A DNA stretch of 64,000 nucleotides, taken from assembly GCF_900111345.1 (NCBI RefSeq), contig NZ_FOGY01000002.1, positions 372,001-436,000 of the forward strand, given 5' to 3'. Numbering within the stretch: position 1 is the stretch's first letter; each line of letters opens with the position of its first letter. Position numbers and translations under genes: made by a program. The notes below the pieces were generated by a model, which searched no databases, was not told the DNA's origin, and worked only from the letters and a program-made list of their open reading frames with translations. This stretch comes from Psychrobacillus sp. OK032. Lineage in GTDB: Bacteria; Bacillota; Bacilli; Bacillales_A; Planococcaceae. Shown here one piece after another: positions 43,133-52,489 of this stretch.

Positions 43133-44218
43133 CTATTTTTTCGTAGTAGCTTTCGCATCTTTATCGTCTTTGTCCGTTTTCTTCGCGTCTTTTTTCGCTT
43201 TCTTTTTCTTCGGCTTCTGCGGCTTTTCAATTCCGAGTTCTTCGTCGCTTATTTCGATTTTAGGTAAATCGAGTGACGCGCTAATTTCGAGTTTCATTTC
43301 GTGCTTGCCGTCGCTGAACGTGTGGGAATCGCTTGTGACGTAGTAACCGCCGGCAAGCCCCGTCATAGGCTCGCGTACATAAACGCCACAACCCGTAACT
43401 ACGTCGATGATACCGATTGCAGAAACGGACGCTTGATCGTTTAGAACGTTAAGCTCTTTTAATAACGATTCGGCGCGTTGTTTAACCTGTGAAGTCGTCG
43501 CCTTTTCGTCCATTTCTTCGTAATGTTGCATGATTCCGTAAAGTTTCTGCGATGCAACGGATTTCGCCGTATGAGTAAGTTTGTTATCTTTACCGCCGAC
43601 TACTTGAACTTGCGTTTTCGTGTCCTCCATCGAAATCGAATAGCTTGCGCTCGTTAAGTTCGAGCCTGCTGCGAGTATCCACGGAGTTACGTTATTCTTG
43701 TGTTGCATTAGCGTTAATTTGCCGTCTACATTACCGAAGAAGAATCTCTTTTTCGTCTGCTTATACGTAAGGTACATCGCTTTCTGCATCATGTCGTACA
43801 ACGAATGATTACGAAGAATCAACTTTGGAATAACGTAACCTGTATCCTCGATATTGCCGACAGGTATGCCGAAGTCCTTCGCTAGCTGTTTAACGATTTC
43901 AGACGCCTTCTTATTCTTAAACTGCCGAGTAGCTTTCGATTTTAATGTATAGTAGTTTCGGTCGTAGCACGTTACGGTCATATTGCCGCTTTCATTAATA
44001 TCCGTATCAAATACGCTTCCTACGAATATCCGCTTATTATTGATGAAATACTGAATCGCTTCGCCGTTACTCACTGCGAAAGCTTTATAGCGCCCGTCTA
44101 TCGTATTTTTAAATTGCAACGTTAGCGTTCGGTTAGGCTTTTCGCTATGTCCCGACCAGGTAGCCGAAGTAAGAAAGTCCGCGATGTCGATGTCGCGGAT
44201 TAAGAGTCGCGTACTCAC
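43133..44218 (-). CDS. xkdQ: XkdQ-like tail protein (late control D / tail spindle family)
   Basis: 361 residues: TLQFKNTIDGRYKAFAVSNG, TCYDRNYYTLKSKATRQFKN, then KASEIVKQLAKDFGIPVGNI match XkdQ/YqbQ proteins, which form the tail hub related to gpD/gp27. The final 40 residues are extremely lysine- and aspartate-rich (PQKPKKKKAKKDAKKTDKDD), an unusual tail. GTG start, overlapping the LysM gene by 4 bp. Confidence 0.88.
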   Translation of the reverse strand: MSTRLLIRDIDIADFLTSATWSGHSEKPNRTLTLQFKNTIDGRYKAFAVSNGEAIQYFINNKRIFVGSVFDTDINESGNMTVTCYDRNYYTLKSKATRQFKNKKASEIVKQLAKDFGIPVGNIEDTGYVIPKLILRNHSLYDMMQKAMYLTYKQTKKRFFFGNVDGKLTLMQHKNNVTPWILAAGSNLTSASYSISMEDTKTQVQVVGGKDNKLTHTAKSVASQKLYGIMQHYEEMDEKATTSQVKQRAESLLKELNVLNDQASVSAIGIIDVVTGCGVYVREPMTGLAGGYYVTSDSHTFSDGKHEMKLEISASLDLPKIEISDEELGIEKPQKPKKKKAKKDAKKTDKDDKDAKATTKK

Positions 44219-44871
44219 GGCAGCACCAACTTTTGACCGGGCTTAATTACGTTCGGATTCTTGCCGATTGTCGCTTTATTAGCTTCGTAGATTTTCTTAA
44301 AATCAGCGCCATTTCCGTAAGTCCGTTTAGCAATCGCCCATAATGTGTCGCCCTTCTTAACCGTGTGTGATTTCGGTGCTTTTTTATCTTGCGTTGGTCT
44401 AGATGCCCCTGCCGCCTTTACTACGTTTGCTTTCTTTTCGACTTTCCTTACGGATGGCTCGCGATATTCTACTGCCGTTAAACTGTAAAAAATATCGCCA
44501 ACGTGACCGGCACGCTCCGGTTGTATTTCGAATGATTCGATAAGAACTGGAATACTTACGTTTGTTCCCGTGATTAATAAGCGGATGCTTTTACGAGTAT
44601 CGCGCCACGTTTCGAGTTGTAACACCCAACTGCGTGCGTTCATAAAGTCGCTGTATTCGCAATAAGCGGGATTATAGTCGCGAGGAAAGAACGATTCGAA
44701 CGATACCGTTTTTAATCCACGTTCGCCGGGTATCGTAACTTCGCCGAGACTTGCTACGTTTACCTTCGATACTCCATACGGTGAAGTTACGGTGAACTCC
44801 GAAGGATTAACGGGTAATCGGAGGTATAATCCTTCGCGATCTTTGAGCCAAAACTGAATCGGATTTGTCAT
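44215..44871 (-). CDS. xkdP: LysM-containing tail protein XkdP-like
   Basis: 218 residues. The N-terminal about 130 residues (LPVNPSEFTVTSPYGVSKVN, TIPGERGLKTVSFESFFPRD) are the XkdP tail-hub domain. The C-terminus has one LysM module (HTVKKGDTLWAIAKRTYGNG, then IKPGQKLVLP), which can bind cell-wall glycan. It joins tail tube and baseplate hub. Overlaps the tape measure stop by 4 bp. Confidence 0.93.
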   Translation of the reverse strand: MTNPIQFWLKDREGLYLRLPVNPSEFTVTSPYGVSKVNVASLGEVTIPGERGLKTVSFESFFPRDYNPAYCEYSDFMNARSWVLQLETWRDTRKSIRLLITGTNVSIPVLIESFEIQPERAGHVGDIFYSLTAVEYREPSVRKVEKKANVVKAAGASRPTQDKKAPKSHTVKKGDTLWAIAKRTYGNGADFKKIYEANKATIGKNPNVIKPGQKLVLP

Positions 44872-47207
44872 ACCATCTGATACCCCTCTCGTTCGATTAA
44901 TCTCGCTATTTCCATCGCAACTGCTTCAATGTCCGACTCTTGGCGCACATGGAACGTGTTACCCGATATCGAAATATCTCCGCGACCGCCTTCGGAATTA
45001 CCACCGCCGGTAGGCGCCATTGCTCCGCCATAAGAAACGCCGCTCATTACGCGGTCATAGTCGTCCGCTTCAAAACGATTTAACACACGCTCGCCTTGAT
45101 GCAGTCTAGCTACGTAATTATCGTAAGGCACGCGCTCTAGTCCGTTATAATGTCCAGGTAATAAGTTACCAGCGAATTCCACCGCCTTACCGCCAACTTT
45201 CGAGAACCAATCCGGCACTTTTACGCCTTTTAGCAAGTCCGCAAATGTACGGACGTAGCCCGCCGCTGTGCTGATGTAGCCTCCGATAGTTTCGAAAACT
45301 CCGCCGACTTTACTTAGCACTGGCATTACTTTGTCTAGTACAACGAGAAGCCCCGACGTCCAATAATCGACGAACGGTTTTAAAATCGTATCCCATAACC
45401 ACTTAATGATTACTCCTAAAACTTCGAAAGCCGCGCCAAGTAGCGAAATTACCGGTCCCATTACTTTCCAAAGATTCGCCGCTAATGTCGTTACGATTAA
45501 AAGTGCAGGCGCAATAATATTGTTAAACGCCATTACAGCGATGTCACCTACGATTTTTAATGCGTTGCCAAGTAGCGAAAGCATCGGACCAACTAGCGAC
45601 CAAAGCGCTGTTAATGCGCTCATGACGATTGATTTCACGTTCTCAAAAACTCCGCCGAGCATAATCACGGTCGGCTGTAACTCCGTCCATTTAGCCGATA
45701 GATACGCCATGAAATCGGAAGCCGCCGCCTTTACTGCGTTTATAAAGTTGAAAATACCCGCTATTGTTTCGTTGGAAAATCCGAGTTTCGCGAGCATAAC
45801 CGATCCGTCCGTCTGGCTTCCTGTAGCTATCGTAAATAACGCCTTCACCGTATCGACTACGCGTGAAATCGCATTGCGGAATTGTTCGCTACCTTTATAC
45901 GCTGCCATGAAGCCTATTCCGATTGCCGTGATTCCTAGCGCAATTAATCCGATTGGTCCTGTGATAAATGCGATTACTGCGCTAATGCCCGTGAAAATTC
46001 CCGCTAGTGCGCCGATGCCGAATAGTGCCGTAGCGAGTACGCCTAACCCTGCCGCGACGGGCGTCAATATTGGCGATATTTTCGACCAATTATCGATGAT
46101 ATAATTAACGGCCTTCTCCGAAGCTGCCCCGAATTTCTCGATTTGTTCGAGAATCGGATTGAAGTCAATTTCCGATACAAACCTCGCTATTGCTACGACA
46201 GGTTCTTCGAGTGCGTCTCCTATTCGGATTGCGAGCGATTCAAATGTACCGCCCATTTCTTCGAAGGCTCCGCCGATTCCAGACATCATCTTAGCGGCGG
46301 TTTCTGCTGCGGCTCCGTCCGATTCAACGAGCGCCTTAGTAAATTCGTCTAGCTTATCGGGTCCCGCGTCTAGTAACGATAGGAACGCCGAAACTCCTTC
46401 GGTCCCTACTAGGTCTTTCAGTACGCCTACTTTTCCGCTAGCTGTCATGCCTTCGAGACTAGCGCCGAGGTCTCGCATCATTTCCGATAATGACTTCGTA
46501 CTACCATTCGCGTTATTTGCGCTGAATCCGATTTTATCCATTAACTTCGACTGTTTTTTAAGTGGTGATGCTAATGCCATTAATCCGCTTCGTAGCGCTG
46601 TACCGGCCGTCGAACCGTCAATACCTGCGTTGGTGATAAGTCCTACCGCTGCTGCCGTTTCTTCAAGCGAAATGCCTAATGCGGCTGCCGGTGCCCCTGC
46701 GTATTTGAACGCGTAACTAAGGTCCATTATGCCCGCTGCGGATACGTTCGCTGCCATTGCCAGTACGTCCGCAACATGCGTAGATTCCGCCGCTTCGAGC
46801 GACCATATATTAAGAGCCGACGATACTGTGTCCGCTGCTAATGCTAAATCTTCTGCGGATGCTTCGGACGCTGCGATAATACCGGGCATGGCTGCGATAA
46901 CTTGATTAGCGTCGAATCCATTTGCGGCTAAATCCGCCATTGCGTCCGCAACTTCCGTCGCTCCTTTTGACGTATCAGCGCCTAGCTGAATTGCCGACTC
47001 TCGCATAGCGTCTAATTCCGAAGCACTTGCGCCGGCAATTGCGCCAGCTTTTCGTAAAGCATCGTCAAACGACGTGAATTCCTTTATTGCGTACGCTGCG
47101 CCCGCTGTGATTGCTGCGAAACTTGCCGCTGAGCCTACGGTTAGCTTGTTAAGTGATGCGGTCATTTGATCGTCGAGCATGAGTCGTGCGACTAAATCGA
47201 TTGCCAT
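44868..47207 (-). CDS. Tail tape measure protein
   Basis: 779 residues. The N-terminal part is the TP901/phage_min_tail family (TSFDDALRKAGAIAGASASE, then AADTVSSALNIWSLEAAES and AGIDGSTAGTALRSGLMAL); the middle has several hydrophobic helices; the end carries GLERVPYDNYVARLHQGERV. It sets tail length and enters the membrane on infection. Length is short for the family, suggesting a short tail. It directly follows the frameshifted chaperone gene, as in most tailed phages. Confidence 0.93.
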   Translation of the reverse strand: MAIDLVARLMLDDQMTASLNKLTVGSAASFAAITAGAAYAIKEFTSFDDALRKAGAIAGASASELDAMRESAIQLGADTSKGATEVADAMADLAANGFDANQVIAAMPGIIAASEASAEDLALAADTVSSALNIWSLEAAESTHVADVLAMAANVSAAGIMDLSYAFKYAGAPAAALGISLEETAAAVGLITNAGIDGSTAGTALRSGLMALASPLKKQSKLMDKIGFSANNANGSTKSLSEMMRDLGASLEGMTASGKVGVLKDLVGTEGVSAFLSLLDAGPDKLDEFTKALVESDGAAAETAAKMMSGIGGAFEEMGGTFESLAIRIGDALEEPVVAIARFVSEIDFNPILEQIEKFGAASEKAVNYIIDNWSKISPILTPVAAGLGVLATALFGIGALAGIFTGISAVIAFITGPIGLIALGITAIGIGFMAAYKGSEQFRNAISRVVDTVKALFTIATGSQTDGSVMLAKLGFSNETIAGIFNFINAVKAAASDFMAYLSAKWTELQPTVIMLGGVFENVKSIVMSALTALWSLVGPMLSLLGNALKIVGDIAVMAFNNIIAPALLIVTTLAANLWKVMGPVISLLGAAFEVLGVIIKWLWDTILKPFVDYWTSGLLVVLDKVMPVLSKVGGVFETIGGYISTAAGYVRTFADLLKGVKVPDWFSKVGGKAVEFAGNLLPGHYNGLERVPYDNYVARLHQGERVLNRFEADDYDRVMSGVSYGGAMAPTGGGNSEGGRGDISISGNTFHVRQESDIEAVAMEIARLIEREGYQMV

Positions 47208-47210
47208 TTC

Positions 47211-47782
47211 CTATTTTCCTCCCCTCTTCCGTTTTTTCTCCGCTTCGACTTCTTCGTCGATAACGAGTAATTCCGACGCATACATGAACGCCTTATGACG
47301 TTCTTCTTTCGCGTAGAATTCGTCGGGTGCTATGTGATGCCGTTGGAATATGCGGTGGATTAGCGCTGCCTCTCCGCCCGCCTTGATTAGTTTTTTGCCG
47401 CTTCAATCTCCGTCGCATCGCCTAATCCACTGACGTTAAGTACGACTTTCGTAACTGCTGCGATTTCTCCCGCTAGTAGCGCTTTTTGAATACAATCGGC
47501 TCCGTCACGCGCTCCGTAATGTTTTAGTAATGCCGCGTCGCTAAAGTTCGGCTCGATAATTGCTGCCGCTAACATAAGTCCGCTTAATTGCGATTGGTCG
47601 ACGCGCTCCGTTTTATTGCCGTTCTTTCCGTCGTAAACGGTAGCTTCTGCGCTAAGTTTTTTTACGTGGTCGCCTGTTAGTGCGCGTACTTTGAATTCCG
47701 TATTCAGTCGTGGCATTTCGATTGTTTCTTCAATTTCCGTTGTTGCGCCTAGTAGCGCTTCTAATGCGTTCATTTTCGCCAT
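47211..47782 (-). CDS. Tail assembly chaperone gpGT (made by -1 frameshift)
   Basis: The upstream chaperone frame ends GCA-AAA-AAC-TAA. The heptamer A AAA AAC (complement at 47390-47396) is a canonical -1 slippery site. After slipping, translation continues CTA-ATC-AAG and reads 59 residues (LIKAGGEAALIHRIFQRHHI, APDEFYAKEERHKAFMYASE) to a TAG at 47211-47213. This extension is the conserved T domain, met in PBSX XkdN-like proteins. The fusion of about 190 residues recruits the tape measure protein. The coordinates cover both frames. Confidence 0.88.
47387..47782 (-). CDS. Tail assembly chaperone gpG (XkdN-like)
   Basis: 131 residues: MNALEALLGATTEIEETIEM, LTGDHVKKLSAEATVYDG and AAAIIEPNFSDAALLKHYGA match the XkdN/phage tail assembly chaperone family. 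It keeps the tape measure protein soluble while the tail tube grows. Its last codons are the slippery site that yields the longer gpGT form. Ribosome site GGAGG 9 nt before ATG. Confidence 0.9.
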   Translation of the reverse strand: MAKMNALEALLGATTEIEETIEMPRLNTEFKVRALTGDHVKKLSAEATVYDGKNGNKTERVDQSQLSGLMLAAAIIEPNFSDAALLKHYGARDGADCIQKALLAGEIAAVTKVVLNVSGLGDATEIEAAKN

Positions 47783-47863
47783 TTATAAAAACCTCCGTTG
47801 AGTTAGTTTTCGAATTAAAAAGACGACGCCATTACGACGCCGCCCTCCGTTCTTATTGCGTTA

Positions 47864-48289
47864 TTAGATGTACTCGTAACCTTCGTAAACGAACGGTAAT
47901 TCTTCCTCGACTAGCGAGCCGTGTTCGAAGTTGATTACGGGAATTTGCGTAAACTGTACGCCTTTCAATACAACCCACTCCGCCGCTACGTCCGTATTTT
48001 CCGGATCGTCTAAGTGAATGTGGATTTCCGTTACAAATGCGCCTTTGCGGTCGTCCATAATCTGACCGATAAGTTTCGCAAATTCGTTGTTCATTTTGTA
48101 GCTGTTAATCGTTCCGCTTGCGCTTACTGACATCGCTTTATGTCCGACCATGCGCGTACCCGAACGTTTAATATCTTCGTAGCTTACTTCCACCGACGCT
48201 TCAATTCCGAAAGCGTTCGTTAGCCAAACGCCGTCGTGATAAATCTTTCCGTATGAACCGGAAATAGCTTTCGTAGAATCCATTGCCAT
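47864..48289 (-). CDS. xkdM: Tail tube protein (XkdM-like)
   Basis: 141 residues: STKAISGSYGKIYHDGVWLT, ASVEVSYEDIKRSGTRMVGH and KVSVSASGT-like YKMNNEFAKLIGQIMDDRKG match the DUF2001/XkdM tail tube family of contractile tails. It lies between sheath and chaperone genes as expected. Confidence 0.92.
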   Translation of the reverse strand: MAMDSTKAISGSYGKIYHDGVWLTNAFGIEASVEVSYEDIKRSGTRMVGHKAMSVSASGTINSYKMNNEFAKLIGQIMDDRKGAFVTEIHIHLDDPENTDVAAEWVVLKGVQFTQIPVINFEHGSLVEEELPFVYEGYEYI

Positions 48290-48323
48290 TTATGCGTCAC
48301 TCCTTCGTTATATTTGCGTCTTT

Positions 48324-49394
48324 TTAGACGTTGATTGTTAAGAAAATACGTTCCATGCTGTCGACTTCTACGTAGCTAATCGCTAGGAATACGCTATCGC
48401 CAACACTTGGTCGTAGCGCGTCCAATTCGACTTTTGGCGCCATCAGTACGTTGTTAGTTTCTAACGTTTGTAAATACGCTTTGATTGCGCTGATTAATGC
48501 GACTTGTCCAGCCGGGTTGTTGTCGACTTTACCGATGTAGCGATTCTTCGCTGTTTCCGGAATATCCGTCGCAACTGCTTGACGCGCGCGCATGATGCGG
48601 ATTTTACCGCGTTTAGACGTATCACTATCCGTTGTTACGCCCTGCTCGACTTTAATCGTTTTGCCATCGTTCACTAGTACCAAAGAGCCGCTAGTTAACG
48701 CCGTTACAATTTCGCTATTTTTCAAACGCTTGTTAACGTCTGCAAGTGGTAAATCTGCGTACGTAATCGACTTGTTAATCGGTGTGCCTGCGATAAGTCC
48801 TGCGATGTACGTTGCGTAAACTGCTGACTCGATTTCGTCGCCTGCGCCTGTAATTCCGCCGACGATTAAGTTAACGATGTACTTGTCTTTTAAGCGTACT
48901 GAACGCGCATTACCTACTGTCGGGTCTGCATCCTCTTCCGAAGTTCCGCCGAGTACCCATGCGAAGTGCTTACCTTCTTCGCGGTTGCGTTCAACCCACG
49001 CCTTAGTAGCGTCTTGCTCGTCCGGTGATACATTTTGCGGATATACAAATACGTTAAACGGACGCGCTTCGTATTGATCGCGAATATCTACGTACTGTAA
49101 TGTCGCTTCTAGCTCCGGTACTGCGTAAACTAAAACCTCCGCCGCGCCGCCTTGTAATACGTTTAATACTGGCTTTGCGTTAACTGAGCCGAATAGTTCG
49201 ACTGCATCCGCTTCACCTTCGATTGTGTAAAATTCGCCTGACTTCGCCGCACCGCCCGTATAATTAAATAACGGTAACGCTACAACTCCGCGTGGACCGC
49301 CCGTAATTGCCGCTAATGCCGCCTCTACGAAATTCAGATATAAACCGGGTCTGACCGGTAATGATATCGGGTCCCATTGTCCTCCGTTTGCCAT
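48324..49394 (-). CDS. Contractile tail sheath protein
   Basis: About 356 residues starting MANGGQWDPISLPVRPGLYL. RGVVALPLFNYTGGAAKSGE, VLVYAVPE and the C-terminal AYLQTLETNNVLMAPKVELD fit the phage tail sheath (XkdK) family, which makes this a myovirus-type particle. It is shorter than the PBSX sheath, mostly in the middle surface domain. ATG 49394 follows GGAGGCGG; the longer frame to 49457 reads into the preceding gene. Confidence 0.9.
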   Translation of the reverse strand: MANGGQWDPISLPVRPGLYLNFVEAALAAITGGPRGVVALPLFNYTGGAAKSGEFYTIEGEADAVELFGSVNAKPVLNVLQGGAAEVLVYAVPELEATLQYVDIRDQYEARPFNVFVYPQNVSPDEQDATKAWVERNREEGKHFAWVLGGTSEEDADPTVGNARSVRLKDKYIVNLIVGGITGAGDEIESAVYATYIAGLIAGTPINKSITYADLPLADVNKRLKNSEIVTALTSGSLVLVNDGKTIKVEQGVTTDSDTSKRGKIRIMRARQAVATDIPETAKNRYIGKVDNNPAGQVALISAIKAYLQTLETNNVLMAPKVELDALRPSVGDSVFLAISYVEVDSMERIFLTINV

Positions 49395-49975
49395 TAAATA
49401 CCGCCTCCATTTTTTTCTTTTGCTACTTTCTCTAGTGCCGTTCGAAACTCGTTCCATGACGTACCGTTTACCTCTGCGTTCGAAACAGGATTAACTTCCA
49501 CGTCCTCCCACATCGCTTGACCAGGTTCGGTATAAATCCGATGTTCGATGATTTGCATTTTCGGTACTGGCGCAAAGTAGCGCGCTTCCCTTACTTGCGC
49601 TTGTAGTACGCCGACTACCGCAAATACGCCGTCCGTATCCGTCTTGAACGGTTGCGAAATCGAAAAAGACCCTAGCGACATATAGCCGGTAGCGTCTTTA
49701 ATCGGTATCTTTATTTGCTGATTTATTGCGCGCTGTAATAACGTTGCTCTCTGAATACATGCGATTTCTGTTGCCGCGAAATAAACGACTTGGTACTCGC
49801 GATCGATACGGAAATGGTACGCCGTTTCACTTTCGCTACTGTCGCCGAGATAGCGGATAGATAACTCATTCGCCGTATATTTAGGCGGTAAATGTTGCCG
49901 CCATACACGCGCAAATGTAGCGGTAGTACCGAGATATGTCGCGAGCGTTTCGATTTCCTGCGTTATATCCGCCAT
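49394..49975 (-). CDS. Neck/tail terminator protein (gp12-like)
   Basis: 193 residues: ARVWRQHLPPKYTANELSIR, AATEIACIQRATLLQRAINQ and GSFSISQPFKTDTDGVFAVV. Size and position directly before the sheath gene, together with the pattern of the 'phage neck terminator gp12-like' family, suggest it caps the tail tube at the neck. Assignment by family feel and position. Overlaps the sheath start by 1 bp. Confidence 0.7.
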   Translation of the reverse strand: MADITQEIETLATYLGTTATFARVWRQHLPPKYTANELSIRYLGDSSESETAYHFRIDREYQVVYFAATEIACIQRATLLQRAINQQIKIPIKDATGYMSLGSFSISQPFKTDTDGVFAVVGVLQAQVREARYFAPVPKMQIIEHRIYTEPGQAMWEDVEVNPVSNAEVNGTSWNEFRTALEKVAKEKNGGGI

Positions 49976-49976
49976 A

Positions 49977-50387
49977 CTACCACCCCTCGCTGCGTAACGC
50001 TTTTTCTACTTCTTCTTCGAGCCATTGCGCCCAATCTCCGATACGTGACTCCGCGGATTTATCGAGGAACTTCTTTTCGGTACCTGGCGTCAAAAGACTC
50101 TTACCGCCTGCGTCCATTTCGTGAATATAGTAACCGTAGTTAAAACGCCCACCTTGCGTAGCGTTAGCGCGTATCTCGATATATCCGTTTGCGCCAGGCT
50201 CGAATACCTCCGACTGTAGCTGACGACGTAGGTTACTCGAATCTAGCGGAGCAATATCGCGTGACTCTCGTACCCAATCGCGTTTAATATCGCCTAGCGC
50301 CACCGCCGCACCTTTATTGACCGCCTTCGGTGACTGCCGTAATGCTCGGTCAAGTCGCGTACGGTCAATATGGAATTCTTGCGCCAT
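49977..50387 (-). CDS. HK97 gp10-like tail completion protein
   Basis: 136 residues: EFHIDRTRLDRALRQSPKAV, NKGAAVALGDIKRDWVRESR and GRFNYGYYIHEMDAGGKSLL match the HK97-gp10/minor tail family that joins head connector and tail. It is one base from the neighbouring genes on both sides. Confidence 0.8.
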   Translation of the reverse strand: MAQEFHIDRTRLDRALRQSPKAVNKGAAVALGDIKRDWVRESRDIAPLDSSNLRRQLQSEVFEPGANGYIEIRANATQGGRFNYGYYIHEMDAGGKSLLTPGTEKKFLDKSAESRIGDWAQWLEEEVEKALRSEGW

Positions 50388-50704
50388 TACAGATGCACCT
50401 CCGTTAATCCGGGCTTGCCGTCAATCATTCGGATAGGTGCGATAAGTTCCGGTGTACGTTCGACTGCCACGCCTAATTCGTTTGTGTAATTAATTACGTC
50501 GTCGTACGCAATATTCGGCAACTTATCGAAAATTAGTGACACGTTGCTTACGACCTCTTTTCCGAGACTATTGACGATAACTTTAACGGTTTCATCTGCG
50601 CGACATTTGAGTATAATCGTTTCGCCGGGTGTTCCGTTACCCCAATCGTCCATAGTGCCGGGCTTCGTAATCGTAGCCGTCTGTTTTAGCGGTATTAACG
50701 CCAT
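50387..50704 (-). CDS. Head-tail closure protein
   Basis: 105 residues starting MALIPLKQTATITKPGTMDD; beta-rich with ILKCRADETVKVIVNSLGKE. Position between adaptor and gp10-like genes and size suit the XkdH/YqbH-type head closure protein. ATG 50704 follows GGTGAC; the longer frame to 50818 is within the upstream gene. Confidence 0.72.
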   Translation of the reverse strand: MALIPLKQTATITKPGTMDDWGNGTPGETIILKCRADETVKVIVNSLGKEVVSNVSLIFDKLPNIAYDDVINYTNELGVAVERTPELIAPIRMIDGKPGLTEVHL

Positions 50705-51090
50705 TACAACGTCACCCACTTTATCGAGCGTCCTGCCGATAGATTGACGCCGTTTTCCGCGCCGATTAATTCGATTGCGTCCGCCGGTATAAATGCGTCG
50801 AGTTCCTTCTTCGCCCAATCCTTAAACGTAAACGCGATACCTTTTACGCTGAACGACGCTACGCCTTGTTGCGCCAATTTATTCGTATCGTTAAATGCGC
50901 CTGCTAGCGTCGCCGCGAAAAGGTAGTTCGCTTCGTCCGGTATTGTAAGCCCCGGAAATTTCCGTTTGAGTGTGCGGTCAGAAACGTTTAGTAGCGCTGT
51001 TTTACGTTCTACGTCACCGTCGATAAAGTCCTCGTTGTCAAGCGTATTTAAACGGATATAAGCCGTTGCTGCTTCGATGTCCCGCGTCAT
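50704..51090 (-). CDS. Head-tail connector/adaptor (YqbG/XkdG-like)
   Basis: 128 residues, mostly helical: DIEAATAYIRLNTLDNEDFI, ERKTALLNVSDRTLKRKFPG. This is the helical head-tail adaptor of the YqbG/DUF3199 type, which sits under the portal. Shares one base with the next gene. Ribosome site AAAGGAGG. Confidence 0.75.
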   Translation of the reverse strand: MTRDIEAATAYIRLNTLDNEDFIDGDVERKTALLNVSDRTLKRKFPGLTIPDEANYLFAATLAGAFNDTNKLAQQGVASFSVKGIAFTFKDWAKKELDAFIPADAIELIGAENGVNLSAGRSIKWVTL

Positions 51091-51104
51091 AAGTTACGCC
51101 TCCT

Positions 51105-51314
51105 TTATTTTGCGGAGGGCTTACGTGCGGGCGCTTTCGATGCCGGCTTTGCCTCCGTTTGTTTCGGTTCGTCTTGTTTGATTGCGTCGGAAACGCGCTC
51201 TAGTACCGCGATTTCTTCTGCGTCGGTTGTTTCGTAAACGCCGTTCGAGAACGCCTTGTGTTCGCCATTAACGTAGAAGCCTAGCGATTTATATTTCGAT
51301 ATATACTTTGCCAT
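51105..51314 (-). CDS. Small structural protein (YqbF-like)
   Basis: 69 residues: an N-terminal small beta fold (YKSLGFYVNGEHKAFSNGVY) and a Lys/Ala/Pro-rich tail. Placed between capsid and connector genes, a position often filled by head decoration or YqbF-type proteins. No firm family. Confidence 0.65.
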   Translation of the reverse strand: MAKYISKYKSLGFYVNGEHKAFSNGVYETTDAEEIAVLERVSDAIKQDEPKQTEAKPASKAPARKPSAK

Positions 51315-51372
51315 CGTCTACCTCCTAACTAAAACGACGCAAACCGTTAAGTCTGCGTCATAATAGCGTTAA

Positions 51373-52461
51373 TTATTTCAAGCCTTTGATGCGAGCGTGT
51401 GCTTTCTCTTGTTTGAACTCAAGTAAGAATTCGCCCACGATTTGACCTTCTACGTAGTCACCTTTAGCGCCTAAGTATTGGTGCGTGAAGTCACGGCCTT
51501 TAAGTGGTTTGATTTCCGTACGGTTAGCGTCGACAACAAATACTTCGTCAGCCGCTACGTTGTTATTAAGAACGATTTCCGCTGCGCCGAAGTCAGATAA
51601 GAAGTGGTCAACTACTTGGCCGCGTCCGTTATCTTGGCGTTCAAGTGTGATTTTGTCAGCGCCTAATTTCGAGATTGCACGTTTTTGTTTCGCGCCTACT
51701 ACGATTTTGTAGTTACCGCCAGTAGCGAATCCGCCAGCTTCGTAGATAGCTTGGAACGCGTCTGTCAACATATCTTCCGTTAAGTCTCCGCCTGCTGCGT
51801 TTTTAACGTTTGTTTGAATGAAGTTACGGATACCGCCAGTCTGACGCACTTTACCGTCACCTGATTCGTATTTAACTCCGTTGATTACCGCTTTTTCAAG
51901 TTGTAACGCTAGCTCTAATAATTTCTTTTGTTTTTCGTATTCGTATAGATCGTCGATACCGTGTTCAGACGTTGCTGCTGCCGTACCAGAAATCGAAATA
52001 GACTCGTCGAAGATTTGCGTTAAGTTAGATACGCGTTTACGTGATTTGAAACGAGCTTTACGAGCGTCTGCACCTTCTACGCCTTCTACGAATTGGAATT
52101 CGACTTTAGCTGCGTTACCTACTGCTGCTGCCGTAGTTCCTGCATATCCGCGAGTAACCGTTAAGTCGTTAGCGTTTACTACTGTAACAAGCATTAATTC
52201 TTCGCCGACTTTAATAACGTGTTTAGCTTGGAAAATTGAACCGTCTGCTACTTTAATAGTAGTTGCATCAATTAGCGCCGTTGCAGTCGTAGTTGTTTCG
52301 TCTGCGTACATTTCGTCCTCGAACCATTGGTGCTCAACTTGTGATACTGATTCGCCGAAACCTACAAGCGATATCATTGGTGTTTGATGCGGATTAAGTA
52401 GTAATAGTTCGTCTGTTACCGATTCTTTCTTGCCTACGATTTGGTTTTGTAAAATTGTCAT
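51373..52461 (-). CDS. Major capsid protein (DUF5309/SU10-like)
   Basis: 362 residues: MTILQNQIVGKKESVTDELL, GFGESVSQVEHQWFEDEMYA and TNDSFQAIYEAGG-like DAFQAIYEAGGFATGGNYKI. N-terminal pattern and length match the DUF5309 capsid family (HK97 fold). Codon choice is more biased here than in neighbours (for example TCTAA-, GTTGAA-rich), as expected for the most abundant protein. It follows the scaffold gene; ribosome site GGAGG 8 nt before ATG. Confidence 0.9.
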   Translation of the reverse strand: MTILQNQIVGKKESVTDELLLLNPHQTPMISLVGFGESVSQVEHQWFEDEMYADETTTTATALIDATTIKVADGSIFQAKHVIKVGEELMLVTVVNANDLTVTRGYAGTTAAAVGNAAKVEFQFVEGVEGADARKARFKSRKRVSNLTQIFDESISISGTAAATSEHGIDDLYEYEKQKKLLELALQLEKAVINGVKYESGDGKVRQTGGIRNFIQTNVKNAAGGDLTEDMLTDAFQAIYEAGGFATGGNYKIVVGAKQKRAISKLGADKITLERQDNGRGQVVDHFLSDFGAAEIVLNNNVAADEVFVVDANRTEIKPLKGRDFTHQYLGAKGDYVEGQIVGEFLLEFKQEKAHARIKGLK

Positions 52462-52489
52462 TTAATATTCCTCCGTTGTATGTGTTTTT

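Noticed and set aside
45406..46104. 232-codon plus-strand frame inside the tape measure gene
   Set aside because: Antisense shadow of a GC-rich gene with strong codon bias; no family resemblance and no ribosome site.
46159..46716. 185-codon plus-strand frame inside the tape measure gene
   Set aside because: Same reason: Ser/Ala/Pro-rich shadow of the tape measure frame.
47816..47850. Terminator hairpin between tail tube and chaperone genes
   Set aside because: The GC-rich part is a direct repeat (ACGACGCC twice), not an inverted one, so no stable stem forms; listed only as one of the recurrent T-run elements.
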